A DNA stretch of 55,474 bases from IMG/VR virus record IMGVR_UViG_3300010300_000015, positions 1-55,474 of that record. One strand, given 5' to 3'. Shown here piece after piece: positions 40,660-48,613 of this stretch. Origin of the DNA: a virus. The translations under genes and the position numbers were made by a program. Every line of letters begins with the position of its first letter. Position 1 is the stretch's first letter. The notes below the pieces were generated by a model, which worked only from the letters and a program-made list of their open reading frames with translations, did no database searches and was not told where the DNA came from.

Positions 40660-41450
40660 ATACCAACAGCGGTAATGCCTGTCAGTTGTGGGTCGATCAT
40701 GAGTGCTCCCAATACATTGGCACTCTCCATGGAAAGCTCTCGGTCCTTCTCAGTACCACTAAACATCTTCCTACCGTTGACAGTATCAAAACGATATCTC
40801 TCATAATAGAAAGAAATATCCAGTTTCAATAAGTCAGTGGGTCCATTATTTAGGGATAGAGAAGACATATCGAAAGGAAATGCGCCATATAGCGTCCAAG
40901 CACCTGTGACGCCATTTAAGCGACTTCTATAAGTTTTACCATTCTTTCTGTTTACGCCAACATAGTTGGATGCCACTTCCCACTTGATGATTTTGATAGT
41001 TGTGACATACTCTCGGTAGAAGTTGACTCTATTTTCGGCGTCAGATGCAGCGAAATTCATCCAACGCTCAAAAAACTTCCTGTGCCAATAATCTTGAGTC
41101 ACAAGGAAGGAGATTTGCATTTCCGAGAAACTCGTATCTGTGGCAAATCTACGCATCGCACCAACATCTCTAACAGATCCAACTGTCAGTCTTCTTCCAG
41201 GGACAGTAACGGAATCTGCAAAATAGTTAATATAGTCGTAATAATCTTTCGAGGATACCTCTAATGACTTACTTGCCGTTTCCTTATTGATACTATCCAA
41301 TGCTTTGCCGAATCTTCCGCCAGCAGAATACATTGCAGGAGGAGGATCGATGACGATCTCAAATAGGTTAGATCTAGAGGGAGTCTTATCACCTGAACCT
41401 ATTAGATCGGCAAATTTACCGAAATCATTTGGATTGAGAATAGCAGACAT
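40656..41450 (-). CDS. 54: Baseplate tail-tube initiator gp54-like, 264 aa
   Basis: Belongs to the gp19/gp54 tube-fold group: INYFADSVTVPGRRLTVGSV, then MQISFLVTQDYWHRKFFERW, the strand-helix elements of the tail tube subunit. In T4, gp54 sits on the baseplate hub and starts tube growth; it is somewhat longer (320 aa). Position with gp48 and gp26 agrees. It is joined to the upstream gene by TAATG. Confidence 0.75.
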   Translation of the reverse strand: MSAILNPNDFGKFADLIGSGDKTPSRSNLFEIVIDPPPAMYSAGGRFGKALDSINKETASKSLEVSSKDYYDYINYFADSVTVPGRRLTVGSVRDVGAMRRFATDTSFSEMQISFLVTQDYWHRKFFERWMNFAASDAENRVNFYREYVTTIKIIKWEVASNYVGVNRKNGKTYRSRLNGVTGAWTLYGAFPFDMSSLSLNNGPTDLLKLDISFYYERYRFDTVNGRKMFSGTEKDRELSMESANVLGALMIDPQLTGITAVGI

Positions 41451-41932
41451 TACGTCAATCGGCTCCAGATTACATTGCTTGGGACTGGCATTGTCAGTCC
41501 AATGGTCGGTTTCCTTAAGACAAATTGCTCAAGGGGTAGTGGCACATAATCTTCAAAATCACTCGTCTTAAACTGGTATATTCCACTAGCATTAGACATA
41601 AAGTATTTATGATGGCAACGCTTAGGGTAGTAGCGTGTACCAGTCTGATACCACAAATCACCTACATCCTTTCTTCTGGCTGGTCTCAGGTAGTGAATAT
41701 TGCCACCTTCAAACGTGCCGTTACTCTCACTTGCCTTAACAATAATCATCAGTGGATTAGTGTCATAGAAGGGCAAATCTGGGGTTGCCGCTCCATAACT
41801 AAACATCAGAATCTTTCCAGGAGTAAACTGACCATCGAAAGGGGTGGCACCAAATCTTACCTGATTGCGATACCAGTCTTTTGACTTTCTCTTTCCTCCA
41901 GTGAGGTCTTTTACGTCCTTAAATAGGGTCAT
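41450..41932 (-). CDS. Conserved phage protein, 160 aa
   Basis: Contains FTPGKILMFSYGAATPDLPF, YDTNPLMIIVKASESNGTFE and GNIHYLRPARRKDVG, then YVPLPLEQFVLRKPTI. This 'PG....F.Y......YD..P......G...HYL.P' pattern is recalled from uncharacterised proteins of other large phages, often called structural; its role is unsure. Between gp4 and gp54, with ATGA and TAATG overlaps, it probably serves head or tail completion. Confidence 0.65.
   Translation of the reverse strand: MTLFKDVKDLTGGKRKSKDWYRNQVRFGATPFDGQFTPGKILMFSYGAATPDLPFYDTNPLMIIVKASESNGTFEGGNIHYLRPARRKDVGDLWYQTGTRYYPKRCHHKYFMSNASGIYQFKTSDFEDYVPLPLEQFVLRKPTIGLTMPVPSNVIWSRLT
41604..41611 (-). promoter_or_regulatory. Possible late promoter motif (CATAAATA)
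   Basis: Minus-strand ATCATAAATACT inside the 160-aa gene, 154 bases before the gp54 ATG. Weakly placed; could be chance. Confidence 0.3.
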
Positions 41933-42363
41933 ACCTTTAACTCTTTTTCTGTGAGGATCACAAAACTCATTTTACGATCTGCACAATATTCTCTTGCTGC
42001 CTTCCATTTCGCATCATTGACAGCATAGGTCTTGACTTCTGTTAGATATTTCTTTGTTACTCTTTTTTGCTTTTTGGGGGGATGAGTCTGCGACTTTGGT
42101 TTAACTTCGATAATGAGCTTCGTAGACCTTCCGTCCCTGGTCCTTGCTCTAACATAGAAGTCTGGAAAATAACGATGAACCCTACCGTCAACAGGACTAA
42201 TGTAGGGGATGATAATCTCTTCACTGCCCCACTCCAAGACATTTTCATTTTTGTCGCACCAAACCATGAATTTTCTCTCCCACAAACTTCTATAAATAAT
42301 ATTTGTAGGATCACCCTTATATTTTGTTGGATTTGAAGGTCTGTATCGTCCTGAGTAACTCAT
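41929..42363 (-). CDS. 4: Head completion protein gp4-like, 144 aa
   Basis: Starts MSYSGRYRPSNPTKYKGDPT (ATG 42363), the usual opening of gp4 in T4-like phages; the longer frame to 42501 is not needed. NIIYRSLWERKFMVWCDKNE, then PYISPVDGRVHRYFPDFYVR and KLIIEVKPKSQTHPP form the PD-(D/E)XK fold (D in PDF, then E-V-K) of this head-completion nuclease, about 150 aa in T4. AAGGAGAG precedes the start. It is divergent from gp48 with only three bases between the two start codons. Confidence 0.9.
   Translation of the reverse strand: MSYSGRYRPSNPTKYKGDPTNIIYRSLWERKFMVWCDKNENVLEWGSEEIIIPYISPVDGRVHRYFPDFYVRARTRDGRSTKLIIEVKPKSQTHPPKKQKRVTKKYLTEVKTYAVNDAKWKAAREYCADRKMSFVILTEKELKV
42291..42298 (+). promoter_or_regulatory. 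T4-type late promoter (TATAAATA) for gp48-gp53
   Basis: Exact T4 late consensus on the plus strand, 68 bases before the gp48 ATG and inside the coding sequence of gp4 on the other strand. Confidence 0.75.
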
Positions 42364-42366
42364 TAG

Positions 42367-43401
42367 ATGTCTCTCCTTATCTTTCCTAGAGCTAAACCAT
42401 ATGGTGCTACGCAATCTGAGCTGAGAGGCAAGATCTCTAGACAAGAAGCGTATCCCACTACTGTTATCGATTATTTGAAGATTGACATCTACGATAGTCA
42501 AGCAAATAACCCGTATAACAATATTGGGGCTAAGGACGATGGTACTATTGCGAAGACAATTTATTTATACTTGCCAAACAAGCTTGCTGAGCAGTATAGC
42601 ACAAATTACACCAACCAGAAACTAGGTGCTGTAGGTGCTAAGGCAATTGGTATGGTGAATGGTGAAGGTGACTTCACTGAGCAGATTAAAGGTGCTGCAC
42701 AATCAGGTAAGGCACAACTCGGATTCAAAATGGGATCTGATGCTATTAACACAGTTGTTAGTCTTACAGGCGGATCTTCAAATCTAAGCGCAAACAGTCT
42801 GTCTGCTTTGACTCAGAAAAGAGTTTTCAATCCCTATGAAGAGACTACATTTGAAGGGATGAATTTCAGGACACATAACTTCAACATGAAACTTGTGCCC
42901 AAAGATGGTCCTGACGTTGCAGTGATTCAAGAGATCATTCAGACACTCAGACTGGCAATGCTCCCTGGTAAGGGTGGCGATACTGGCACTTGGTTGACTA
43001 TTCCTGACTTCTTTAGACTGTCCATCGTTAGATATAGCGATGATGGTGGAAAGGAGAAGATCAGCAAACCCCAAGGTAACGCAGCAGGGTTGTCTAACCT
43101 GTTTAAGTTTCCCAAGAAAATGGTCCTTAAGGACATGTCGATTGATTATTCACCTGATGGAAACTATGCAAGCTTGATGAGTCATTTTGGCGATAAAACA
43201 GTAGATTACGGTCCTGTGTCTTATCAGATCGGTCTAACATTTGCCGAAACGGGTCTGCTCACCAAGAATGACTACGATCCAAACTTTGAATATAACAGTA
43301 ATGGTGAGTGGAATTTTGATCAACTCAAAATTGGTGATGATGATAAAGAAGGTGAGGATAATAAGGAAACAACAGAAACTGAAACGGGGGAGTCTGAGTA
43401 A
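42367..43401 (+). CDS. 48: Baseplate tail-tube cap gp48-like, 344 aa
   Basis: One of only two plus-strand genes. LKIDIYDSQANNPY at the start and FRTHNFNMKLVPKDGPDVAV, IQEIIQTLRLAMLPG in the middle match gp48 of T4-like phages (364 aa in T4), which caps the baseplate and leads into the tube. The C-terminus is acidic and low in complexity (DDKEGEDNKETTETETGESE). Its stop overlaps the ATG of gp53 (TAATG). Its late promoter lies inside the divergent gp4 gene. Confidence 0.8.
   Translation: MSLLIFPRAKPYGATQSELRGKISRQEAYPTTVIDYLKIDIYDSQANNPYNNIGAKDDGTIAKTIYLYLPNKLAEQYSTNYTNQKLGAVGAKAIGMVNGEGDFTEQIKGAAQSGKAQLGFKMGSDAINTVVSLTGGSSNLSANSLSALTQKRVFNPYEETTFEGMNFRTHNFNMKLVPKDGPDVAVIQEIIQTLRLAMLPGKGGDTGTWLTIPDFFRLSIVRYSDDGGKEKISKPQGNAAGLSNLFKFPKKMVLKDMSIDYSPDGNYASLMSHFGDKTVDYGPVSYQIGLTFAETGLLTKNDYDPNFEYNSNGEWNFDQLKIGDDDKEGEDNKETTETETGESE
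42562..42569 (-). promoter_or_regulatory. T4-type late promoter (TATAAATA) for gp4
   Basis: Exact T4 late consensus on the minus strand inside gp48, 198 bases before the gp4 ATG. Together with 42291-42298 it makes two divergent transcripts that overlap by about 270 bases. Confidence 0.6.
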
Positions 43402-44315
43402 TGAGCAAATATTTTACATATCTCCCAGAGGTTAATATTCGCAAAACTGGGTTTAGGAATGATAGCACTAGCCCATACTACAGAGCGAAAAATCTTTTCA
43501 GAAGGATCAAAATCAGAGATAACCTCACTGACATTATCCTCGGTTTCGAGAAGTATTACATCAAAAACGGCGAAAGACCAGATCAACTGAGTCAGAAGTT
43601 TTATGGCACAACTCAGTATGACTGGGTTATTCTGTTGTGCAATAATATCATCAATATCTACCAAGATTGGCCAGTTACAGAAACTGAGTTATACGAGATT
43701 GTCAAGAGAAAGTATGGTTTTACCTCTGATGACCAATTGGGTGGTGTGCATCATTATGTGACTCAAGAAGTCAAACATAGCAATGGTATGGTTTTAGTGC
43801 CTGCAGATTTGGAGGTGTCCGATACCTTCACATATACCAGATCTGACGGCACAGTCGTTCCTAGAGAACAGTTAATAAGACCCATTTCATACTACGAGCA
43901 TGAAATGTTTGAGAATGAGAGAAAACGCATGGTTTACATTCTCAAGCGTGATTACCTAAATGACTTCAAAGAGGAATTCTTCCAACTCACGCAATATCTG
44001 CCGAGTGATGAAGTTGACGAAGAAACTGGTGTGAAGACGACATTCCAAGTTGTCGAAGAAAACTTCACAGCGAAGAAAGAGGTATATACCTCAGATATTG
44101 GAAAAACGCCAAGTATCAACTTCCTCGCAGATCAGCAATTTACTAATAGAGTCTATAGTAGCACTGCAGAGGCAGTTACTGGATTTACTGACGCTTCCTC
44201 TACACTGGATCCCTTCTCAGCCGCTGGATCGTTTACTCTCACATCTACTGATGCTGCCACCAATCAGTCTGCAAGTAGTGTGGGCAATACTCAAACGAAT
44301 ACTAACGGATACTGA
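43401..44315 (+). CDS. 53: Baseplate wedge protein gp53-like, 304 aa
   Basis: The N-terminal 200 residues match gp53: MSKYFTYLPEV, KNLFRRIKIRDNLTDIILGF, and the LysM-like GERPDQLSQKFYGTTQYDWV with ILLCNNIINIYQDWP. It holds adjacent wedges together in the T4 baseplate, where it is 196 aa. The extra C-terminal 100 residues are Thr/Ser/Asn-rich and probably extended. A strong bidirectional terminator follows 26 bases after the stop. Confidence 0.85.
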   Translation: MSKYFTYLPEVNIRKTGFRNDSTSPYYRAKNLFRRIKIRDNLTDIILGFEKYYIKNGERPDQLSQKFYGTTQYDWVILLCNNIINIYQDWPVTETELYEIVKRKYGFTSDDQLGGVHHYVTQEVKHSNGMVLVPADLEVSDTFTYTRSDGTVVPREQLIRPISYYEHEMFENERKRMVYILKRDYLNDFKEEFFQLTQYLPSDEVDEETGVKTTFQVVEENFTAKKEVYTSDIGKTPSINFLADQQFTNRVYSSTAEAVTGFTDASSTLDPFSAAGSFTLTSTDAATNQSASSVGNTQTNTNGY

Positions 44316-44341
44316 TTTTCTAAAAAACCCTGGGGGCAAAA

Positions 44342-44371
44342 AAATACCCCGCGTTTTTTAGCGGGGTATTT
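44342..44371. terminator. Bidirectional rho-independent terminator
   Basis: An 11-bp perfect stem (44342-44352 with 44361-44371, GC core ACCCCGC/GCGGGGT) and an 8-base loop. A-rich and T-rich flanks serve both directions. It lies between the convergent genes gp53 (+) and the poly-His protein (-). Confidence 0.9.
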
Positions 44372-44394
44372 GTAATCGAAAAGTCATTTTTGTT

Positions 44395-44748
44395 TTACCA
44401 CCCACAAGGAATTCTAACCTTGTCTCGGTATACCCTGACGTAACCTGGGGTATGACTGTTGCCTGGGATGTATTCTTCACGATACTCCTGCCTGTAGCAG
44501 ACCCTTTGAGGTCTTGGGCGTGAGTAATGATGATGATGGTGGTGGTGATGGTCCTCAGTGAAAGGCTCCCAAAACTCTTTCCAGGTTACTGCTTGAGCAG
44601 GAGATGCAAACCCAACTAGCACCACCGAAGCAGCAAGTAGTTTTGCCTTGAGGGCAGCACGACGCTTCTTCGCTTGGCGCAGTGCCTGAGGTTTCAAGGT
44701 GCGCTTTGCTTCTTTCTTAGAATGGTGTTGCCAGTTGGGTGTTGTCAT
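44395..44748 (-). CDS. Exported basic protein with octa-histidine run, 117 aa
   Basis: A long basic N-terminal region (Lys/Arg to residue 36), a hydrophobic stretch LLAASVVLVGFASPAQA ending in an AXA signal-peptidase site after A53, then a mature part of 64 aa. The mature part begins VTWKEFWEPF and carries eight consecutive histidines (67-74), then Arg/Tyr/Pro-rich sequence with two cysteines (C84, C115). This points to a periplasmic or outer-membrane metal-binding peptide, by analogy only. It starts in a TGATG overlap with the end of gp32, so it is co-expressed with a DNA-binding protein made in quantity. Confidence 0.65.
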   Translation of the reverse strand: MTTPNWQHHSKKEAKRTLKPQALRQAKKRRAALKAKLLAASVVLVGFASPAQAVTWKEFWEPFTEDHHHHHHHHYSRPRPQRVCYRQEYREEYIPGNSHTPGYVRVYRDKVRIPCGW

Positions 44749-45644
44749 CAGTCGTCCTCAGCGAGTCGCTCGAAGTATGAGAGGTCCACATCATCGGACT
44801 CCTCTTTGAAAGATTCTACACGAGTGCCAAACCCTTTAGTAGGGGGCGGTGTGCCAGTTTCTTCTTCGTCCTCGAAAGACTCATCAAGGACGTTGCCAAC
44901 ACGAGGGGACTGCTTCAGCACTTCACTCAGACGCTTTTCCAATTGCTCATAGGTCTTGAATTGATCTTGAGAATTGAATGCCTTCAGAGAGTAGGAGCGA
45001 CGCCAGATCTCTTCCAGTTGATCGTCATCGAAGTTGCCGAGAGTAGACGGGTTGGCGAAACTAGACTTATCATAATTCCAGTATCCAGCAACCTTACAGA
45101 TCTTCAGTCGGAAGTCTGCACCCTGCCAAAGATCGAAGGGGTTGATGGGGGTCTCATCTTCAAACTCAGGTTGTGCTGCAGTGCGAATCTTATCATAGAT
45201 ACGCTTACCATATTTATACAGGAAGACTTTTCCTTCATTCTCAGGATTCATCTCGTCCTTAACAACATAAATGTTGCTGTAGTAGGACAGTTTACGCTTC
45301 TGTTTCCGAGCGGTCTCCTTGTCTGCATCGCTGCCACTATTCCACAACTCTCGGTTGAGGTCGGACACGGGGTCCTTCTGATTCAAAGTGGTCAGAGAGT
45401 TTTCAATATACCATCCACCAGGACCTTGGAAAGCGTGACTCCACACCTGCACCCAGGGGAAGTCCTCACCATCAGGCTCGGGGAGGAAGCGAATGACTGC
45501 GTAACCGTTACCACTCTTATCCAAGGTGGGTTTCCAGAAACGCTCGTCTACGTTAGCACCAGCGGGTTTAGAAAGTTTCTCAATCTCTTTGGTCAGTTTG
45601 GCGAAGGAAGATCCAGAAGACTTCTTCAGTGCTGCAAAAGACAT
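44748..45644 (-). CDS. 32: Single-stranded DNA-binding protein gp32-like, 298 aa
   Basis: Start ATG 45644 (MSFAALKKSSGSSFAKLTKE), preceded by CGGAG; the track-length frame to 45689 is unnecessary. The N-terminal basic segment serves cooperative binding, the core (GYAVIRFLPEPDGEDFPWVQ, GPGGWYIENSLTTLNQKDPV) is the OB fold, and the C-terminus is strongly acidic (SFKEESDDVDLSYFERLAED), as in T4 gp32 (301 aa). The zinc-binding cysteines of T4 gp32 are not evident. It coats single-stranded DNA in replication and recombination and works with UvsY, encoded just upstream. Confidence 0.95.
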   Translation of the reverse strand: MSFAALKKSSGSSFAKLTKEIEKLSKPAGANVDERFWKPTLDKSGNGYAVIRFLPEPDGEDFPWVQVWSHAFQGPGGWYIENSLTTLNQKDPVSDLNRELWNSGSDADKETARKQKRKLSYYSNIYVVKDEMNPENEGKVFLYKYGKRIYDKIRTAAQPEFEDETPINPFDLWQGADFRLKICKVAGYWNYDKSSFANPSTLGNFDDDQLEEIWRRSYSLKAFNSQDQFKTYEQLEKRLSEVLKQSPRVGNVLDESFEDEEETGTPPPTKGFGTRVESFKEESDDVDLSYFERLAEDD

Positions 45645-45704
45645 GTTTGTATTCTCCGTATTTAATGTGTGTGGTCTGTGTGCCACCATGTAATGATGGC
45701 ATAG

Positions 45705-45711
45705 TATTTAG
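45705..45711 (-). promoter_or_regulatory. Possible late promoter motif (CTAAATA)
   Basis: Minus-strand GCCTAAATAC, 61 bases before the gp32 ATG and just after the uvsY stop. A second, weaker TTAAATA lies at 45659-45665, 15 bases before the ATG. Confidence 0.4.
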
Positions 45712-45717
45712 GCGTTG

Positions 45718-46068
45718 TCAAGTGGTGGATTTCAATTCCCGACGCCACTCCTGAAGTTTGTCCTCCATCATCTGAAGGATCTGCATGAGATTCATTCCGC
45801 CAGAATAGATCTCAGACATCTTGTCCACTCGATCCTTGACGAAGGACACTTCTTCTTGTGTCCCTGGCTCGTGGGAAGCAAGGGCAAGACGAGCATAGAA
45901 GACTTTCTGCTTGGCAATTAACTCAAGAGTCTTCTCAATATGATCCAATTTTTGTTGGGGGTTGAAGTCTTTAAGACCTGCAGACATCTTGAGCAGATCT
46001 GTGTAGGTAGTCTGGATGTCTTCCATCTCTTTTGCTACCTGCTCTGTCTGGAAAAAACTGTCACTCAC
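45718..46068 (-). CDS. uvsY: Recombination mediator UvsY, 116 aa, GTG start
   Basis: Helical protein of the expected size (T4 137 aa): IQTTYTDLLKMSAGLKDFNP, then QKLDHIEKTLELIAKQKVFY and MSEIYSGGMNLMQILQMMED. UvsY loads the UvsX recombinase on gp32-coated DNA; gp32 is the next gene, as expected. The start is GTG at 46068, with AGGAG upstream, in a GTGA overlap with the stop of gp33. Confidence 0.85.
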   Translation of the reverse strand: MSDSFFQTEQVAKEMEDIQTTYTDLLKMSAGLKDFNPQQKLDHIEKTLELIAKQKVFYARLALASHEPGTQEEVSFVKDRVDKMSEIYSGGMNLMQILQMMEDKLQEWRRELKSTT

Positions 46069-46310
46069 AATGGTAACACTCCTCTACTTGTTCGTTTTAC
46101 ATAATTGAGTTTTTGTGCATCCCATTTGAGTTTGTCCTTCAGAGGACGAGAGATTAGTTTGTTAACGATCTCAATTTCGATCTCATATTCCTCACAAATT
46201 GTGGTGACTGCCTCAATGTAATTCAACAGACCACCACTATCTTTCACTAACTCTTCAACTAATGATGTAAATTTGCCTTGTGTCATAAATTCCTTTTCAA
46301 GTTCATCCAT
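46065..46310 (-). CDS. 33: Late transcription coactivator gp33-like, 81 aa
   Basis: MDELEKEFMTQGKFTSLVEE, then GLLNYIEAVTTICEEYEIEI and VNKLISRPLKDKLKWDAQKL agree with gp33 of cyanophages as recalled. In T4, gp33 links RNA polymerase with the sliding clamp and acts with sigma gp55 at TATAAATA promoters, which are abundant in this window. It overlaps both neighbours. Confidence 0.85.
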   Translation of the reverse strand: MDELEKEFMTQGKFTSLVEELVKDSGGLLNYIEAVTTICEEYEIEIEIVNKLISRPLKDKLKWDAQKLNYVKRTSRGVLPL

Positions 46311-46935
46311 TGGGCAGGACCTCCAGTCTCATTCTAGAGACTCCACCAGATTCTATCAGACCTGACGGAAAAGCGTTAGCAGCAATGGTCATTCTAGGCA
46401 TACTTGTTGTGTTTGGTTGTGCATAATGCCTAATTGTGGGTGGAAATACTATAAACTTTCCAGGCTCAGTAGGCTCCTCATGTGTGAGGTGATATTTGAA
46501 GTCAGTATAGTCACCGAAGGGACTAATATTCGTTGCCGAGTAGTAAGGATTGGGATACAACCACACCGTCTTGTCTTGTGGCTCTCCTGTTGCATAGTAA
46601 TTGCTAGACAGGAAGCAGTTGGGGTGGGTGTGGTCAAAGAAATAGTCACCAGGATCATTCTTGTTTGCCCAAGATGAAACCAGAGTCATTTTCTCTGCAT
46701 GTGGTGCTATGTCTTGTCGGACTTCCTCTAGGCATTCATTGATCCAATCAAATAGATCTTTGAATTGAGGAAGGGTGTGCATGTCTTGACCCTTTGCATT
46801 TTGTTTGATGCCACCCCAGATATAATTTGTATCGTTGCGAATCCATTCCAACTTGGACATTTCATCGGCAACATATTCTACATCACCAGGATAATAGAAT
46901 CTATAGAAGGGTATACCTAGGAATGTATCTTTCAT
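46303..46935 (-). CDS. 2OG-Fe(II) oxygenase among replication genes, 210 aa
   Basis: Putative 2OG-Fe(II) oxygenase. FFDHTHPNCFLSSNYYATGE has H102-T-H104-P (type-5 phage family), the distal ligand is H170 in FPPTIRHYAQPN, and R181 in MPRMTIAANAFP should bind 2OG. It lies between a RecB-type nuclease and gp33, with overlaps on both sides, a place where other cyanophages also carry such a gene. Substrate unknown; it is separate from the halogenase block. Confidence 0.85.
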   Translation of the reverse strand: MKDTFLGIPFYRFYYPGDVEYVADEMSKLEWIRNDTNYIWGGIKQNAKGQDMHTLPQFKDLFDWINECLEEVRQDIAPHAEKMTLVSSWANKNDPGDYFFDHTHPNCFLSSNYYATGEPQDKTVWLYPNPYYSATNISPFGDYTDFKYHLTHEEPTEPGKFIVFPPTIRHYAQPNTTSMPRMTIAANAFPSGLIESGGVSRMRLEVLPNG

Positions 46936-47621
46936 AGGGACTTAACATACTCACGATACTCCTTGATGTAATCAATCAAGGTGTTTACATAATCTTCTTT
47001 GTTATATCGTTGCTCAACCTGCATCTCTCCGCTTTCAGAAACAGAGATAATGACAAGTTTATCAACCTCTAAACCAGTATGCTCATAATACATGTATGCA
47101 TATGCTGAGCACTGGACGAAATAATTCTCTAGGTATTTAGTCTTCTTCAATTCCTTGGTAGTCTTGAAGTCAATTACAGCAAGCTCACCATCAAACTCAG
47201 CAAGACAGTCAACACGACCAGCAAGACCGAGAGCAGCAGAGTGAAGAGGGGATTCAATAAGGTGAATGTTATTGATCCGATCAAGATCCTTACGAGCAGC
47301 CCTGAAAAGGTAGTTGGTAAGACCTTGACCTTCCTCAGGTTTAAGTGATTTCTTATACATCTCCGTATACTCATTACGAAGATAAGACTCAACTAAATTG
47401 TGGAATTTCGTGCCTCTCCAAGAAGATGCCATTCGGATCTTCTCTGCTTCAGTGTGTCCAACACGTTGTTGCCAGGCAAGGATGCCTGCCTTGGACTGAT
47501 GTCCAATAACTGTGGTGACAGAAGGCACCCAGGTGCCGTCAAGTTTATAGAAACGACCCTGGGTGAGTGTCCTAGATTCTAATTCAGGGATTTCACAAGG
47601 GGGACCAACATAATCAAACAT
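46932..47621 (-). CDS. PD-(D/E)XK exonuclease, RecB/Cas4/MGME1-like, 229 aa
   Basis: The nuclease core is visible as H94/V-E-S-Y region (TKFHNLVESYLRNEY), GLAGRVDCLAEFDGE with the catalytic Asp and LAVIDFKTTKELKKTKYLEN with D-F-K, then QCSAYAYMYYE, the QhxxY motif. These are the signatures of RecB-family single-strand exonucleases. A role in recombination-dependent replication or host DNA breakdown fits the PhoH, UvsY and gp32 neighbours. ATGA overlap with the oxygenase downstream. Confidence 0.85.
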   Translation of the reverse strand: MFDYVGPPCEIPELESRTLTQGRFYKLDGTWVPSVTTVIGHQSKAGILAWQQRVGHTEAEKIRMASSWRGTKFHNLVESYLRNEYTEMYKKSLKPEEGQGLTNYLFRAARKDLDRINNIHLIESPLHSAALGLAGRVDCLAEFDGELAVIDFKTTKELKKTKYLENYFVQCSAYAYMYYEHTGLEVDKLVIISVSESGEMQVEQRYNKEDYVNTLIDYIKEYREYVKSL

Positions 47622-47627
47622 AATGAA

Positions 47628-48380
47628 TCAATAACCTAGACTGATTTTACTTACCAGATACTCTTTGACAAGTCCAGATCTAACAATGTCATCAATACCA
47701 AACTCAGTGCAGGTAAAGGAGGGCATATTCTTTAGGATCTTCATGAAGTCTAGGACTCCATCTTTCTCCCAATTTTTAACCAAGTCAGACTGGAAATAGT
47801 CTCCAGAGAAAATGATGCGACAGTTTTCACCAACCCTAGTGATCATTGAGTCAAGCTCGTGGAAGTTGAGGTTGGAAAACTCGTCAACAATAATGATGCA
47901 ATCATCCATAGTAACACCACGGACGAATGAGGTAGACCAGAAAGAGATAGTTTCCTGTGCTCTCAGATTTGCATACAATGCTTCAAACGAATTCTCGTCT
48001 GGCATCTGGAACATATATTTTACCATATTCTTGTAGGGAATTTGGTAAAGGTTGGACTTATCTTCATGGTCTCCAGGAAGGAAACCAATCTCTCTGGTAG
48101 GGACAAGAGATCTAATCATATAGACCTTCTCATAGGGAGAAGCAGGATTTAGACACTCTTGCAGTGCAAGGTACAAACTAATAAAGGTCTTACCAGTGCC
48201 AGCGGCACCATGTAAGACCAAGTTTTGTCCTTTGGCAAAGGCGTCCCAAACAACTCTCTGATTATCTGTGAGAGGTTCGATGGTCTTGAGATGCTCCAGG
48301 TTGATTGGCTTCTTCCTTCGCATCTGCTTCGCAGTCATACCATTCTTGAATTCTGGCATGGTCTTCTTTGCTCTTGGCAT
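47628..48380 (-). CDS. phoH: PhoH-like ATPase, 250 aa
   Basis: Walker A HGAAGTGKT (57-65), Walker B IIIVDEFSNL, and GDYFQSDLV after the sensor strand are the PhoH pattern. The N-terminus is basic (MPRAKKTMPEFKNG). PhoH is widespread in marine phages; it is an ATPase thought to act on RNA, and its link to phosphate stress in phages is doubtful. TAATG overlap with the 77-aa gene upstream. Confidence 0.95.
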   Translation of the reverse strand: MPRAKKTMPEFKNGMTAKQMRRKKPINLEHLKTIEPLTDNQRVVWDAFAKGQNLVLHGAAGTGKTFISLYLALQECLNPASPYEKVYMIRSLVPTREIGFLPGDHEDKSNLYQIPYKNMVKYMFQMPDENSFEALYANLRAQETISFWSTSFVRGVTMDDCIIIVDEFSNLNFHELDSMITRVGENCRIIFSGDYFQSDLVKNWEKDGVLDFMKILKNMPSFTCTEFGIDDIVRSGLVKEYLVSKISLGY

Positions 48381-48613
48381 TAGGTGTAATTACTAAGGTT
48401 TGCTCGTGGGTGCTCAGATTGGATCTTTTGCATCACCTCTTTGAATCCATCAGACTGTTTGGGTTTGCCGTAGGTAGTGCCTCCGACTCCCTCCATCCAG
48501 TCACGATCCCAGTCAGGATTTTCCTCCCTCCAGGTTGAGTATTCTTTCATGGTCATTGAGAGAGTTTGTTTCTCTCCTGTGACCTTATTTATCACGGGGT
48601 ATGTAGGCATCAT
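48380..48613 (-). CDS. Small conserved protein, 77 aa
   Basis: MPTYPVINKVTGEKQTLSMT, then EENPDWDRDWMEGVGG. This is the pattern of short T4-like phage proteins that resemble FmdB but lack its zinc cysteines. Two ATGs (48613 and 48610) are possible; MPTYP at 48610 is the usual beginning, while 48613 gives an ATGA overlap with thyX. Function unknown. Confidence 0.65.
   Translation of the reverse strand: MMPTYPVINKVTGEKQTLSMTMKEYSTWREENPDWDRDWMEGVGGTTYGKPKQSDGFKEVMQKIQSEHPRANLSNYT
48586..48593 (-). promoter_or_regulatory. Possible late promoter motif (GATAAATA)
   Basis: Minus-strand GTGATAAATAAGG inside the 77-aa gene, 206 bases before phoH. It matches the motif well but is far from the next start. 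Confidence 0.35.

Noticed and set aside
42363-42501. 46-residue N-terminal extension of gp4
   Set aside because: MSYSGRYRPSNPTKY is the usual beginning of gp4, and AAGGAGAG lies just before that ATG. The extension is the antisense of gp48.
44527-44550. Histidine codon run as a simple-sequence repeat
   Set aside because: The run mixes CAT and CAC and stays in frame in a protein with a signal peptide, so it is treated as coding sequence rather than as a microsatellite.
45693-45721. Host-type promoter TTGACA-17-CATCAT before gp32
   Set aside because: The -35 is perfect but overlaps the uvsY stop codon, and the -10 is poor compared with those before cpeT and the lysozyme. A CTAAATA motif in the same place is at least as likely to be used.
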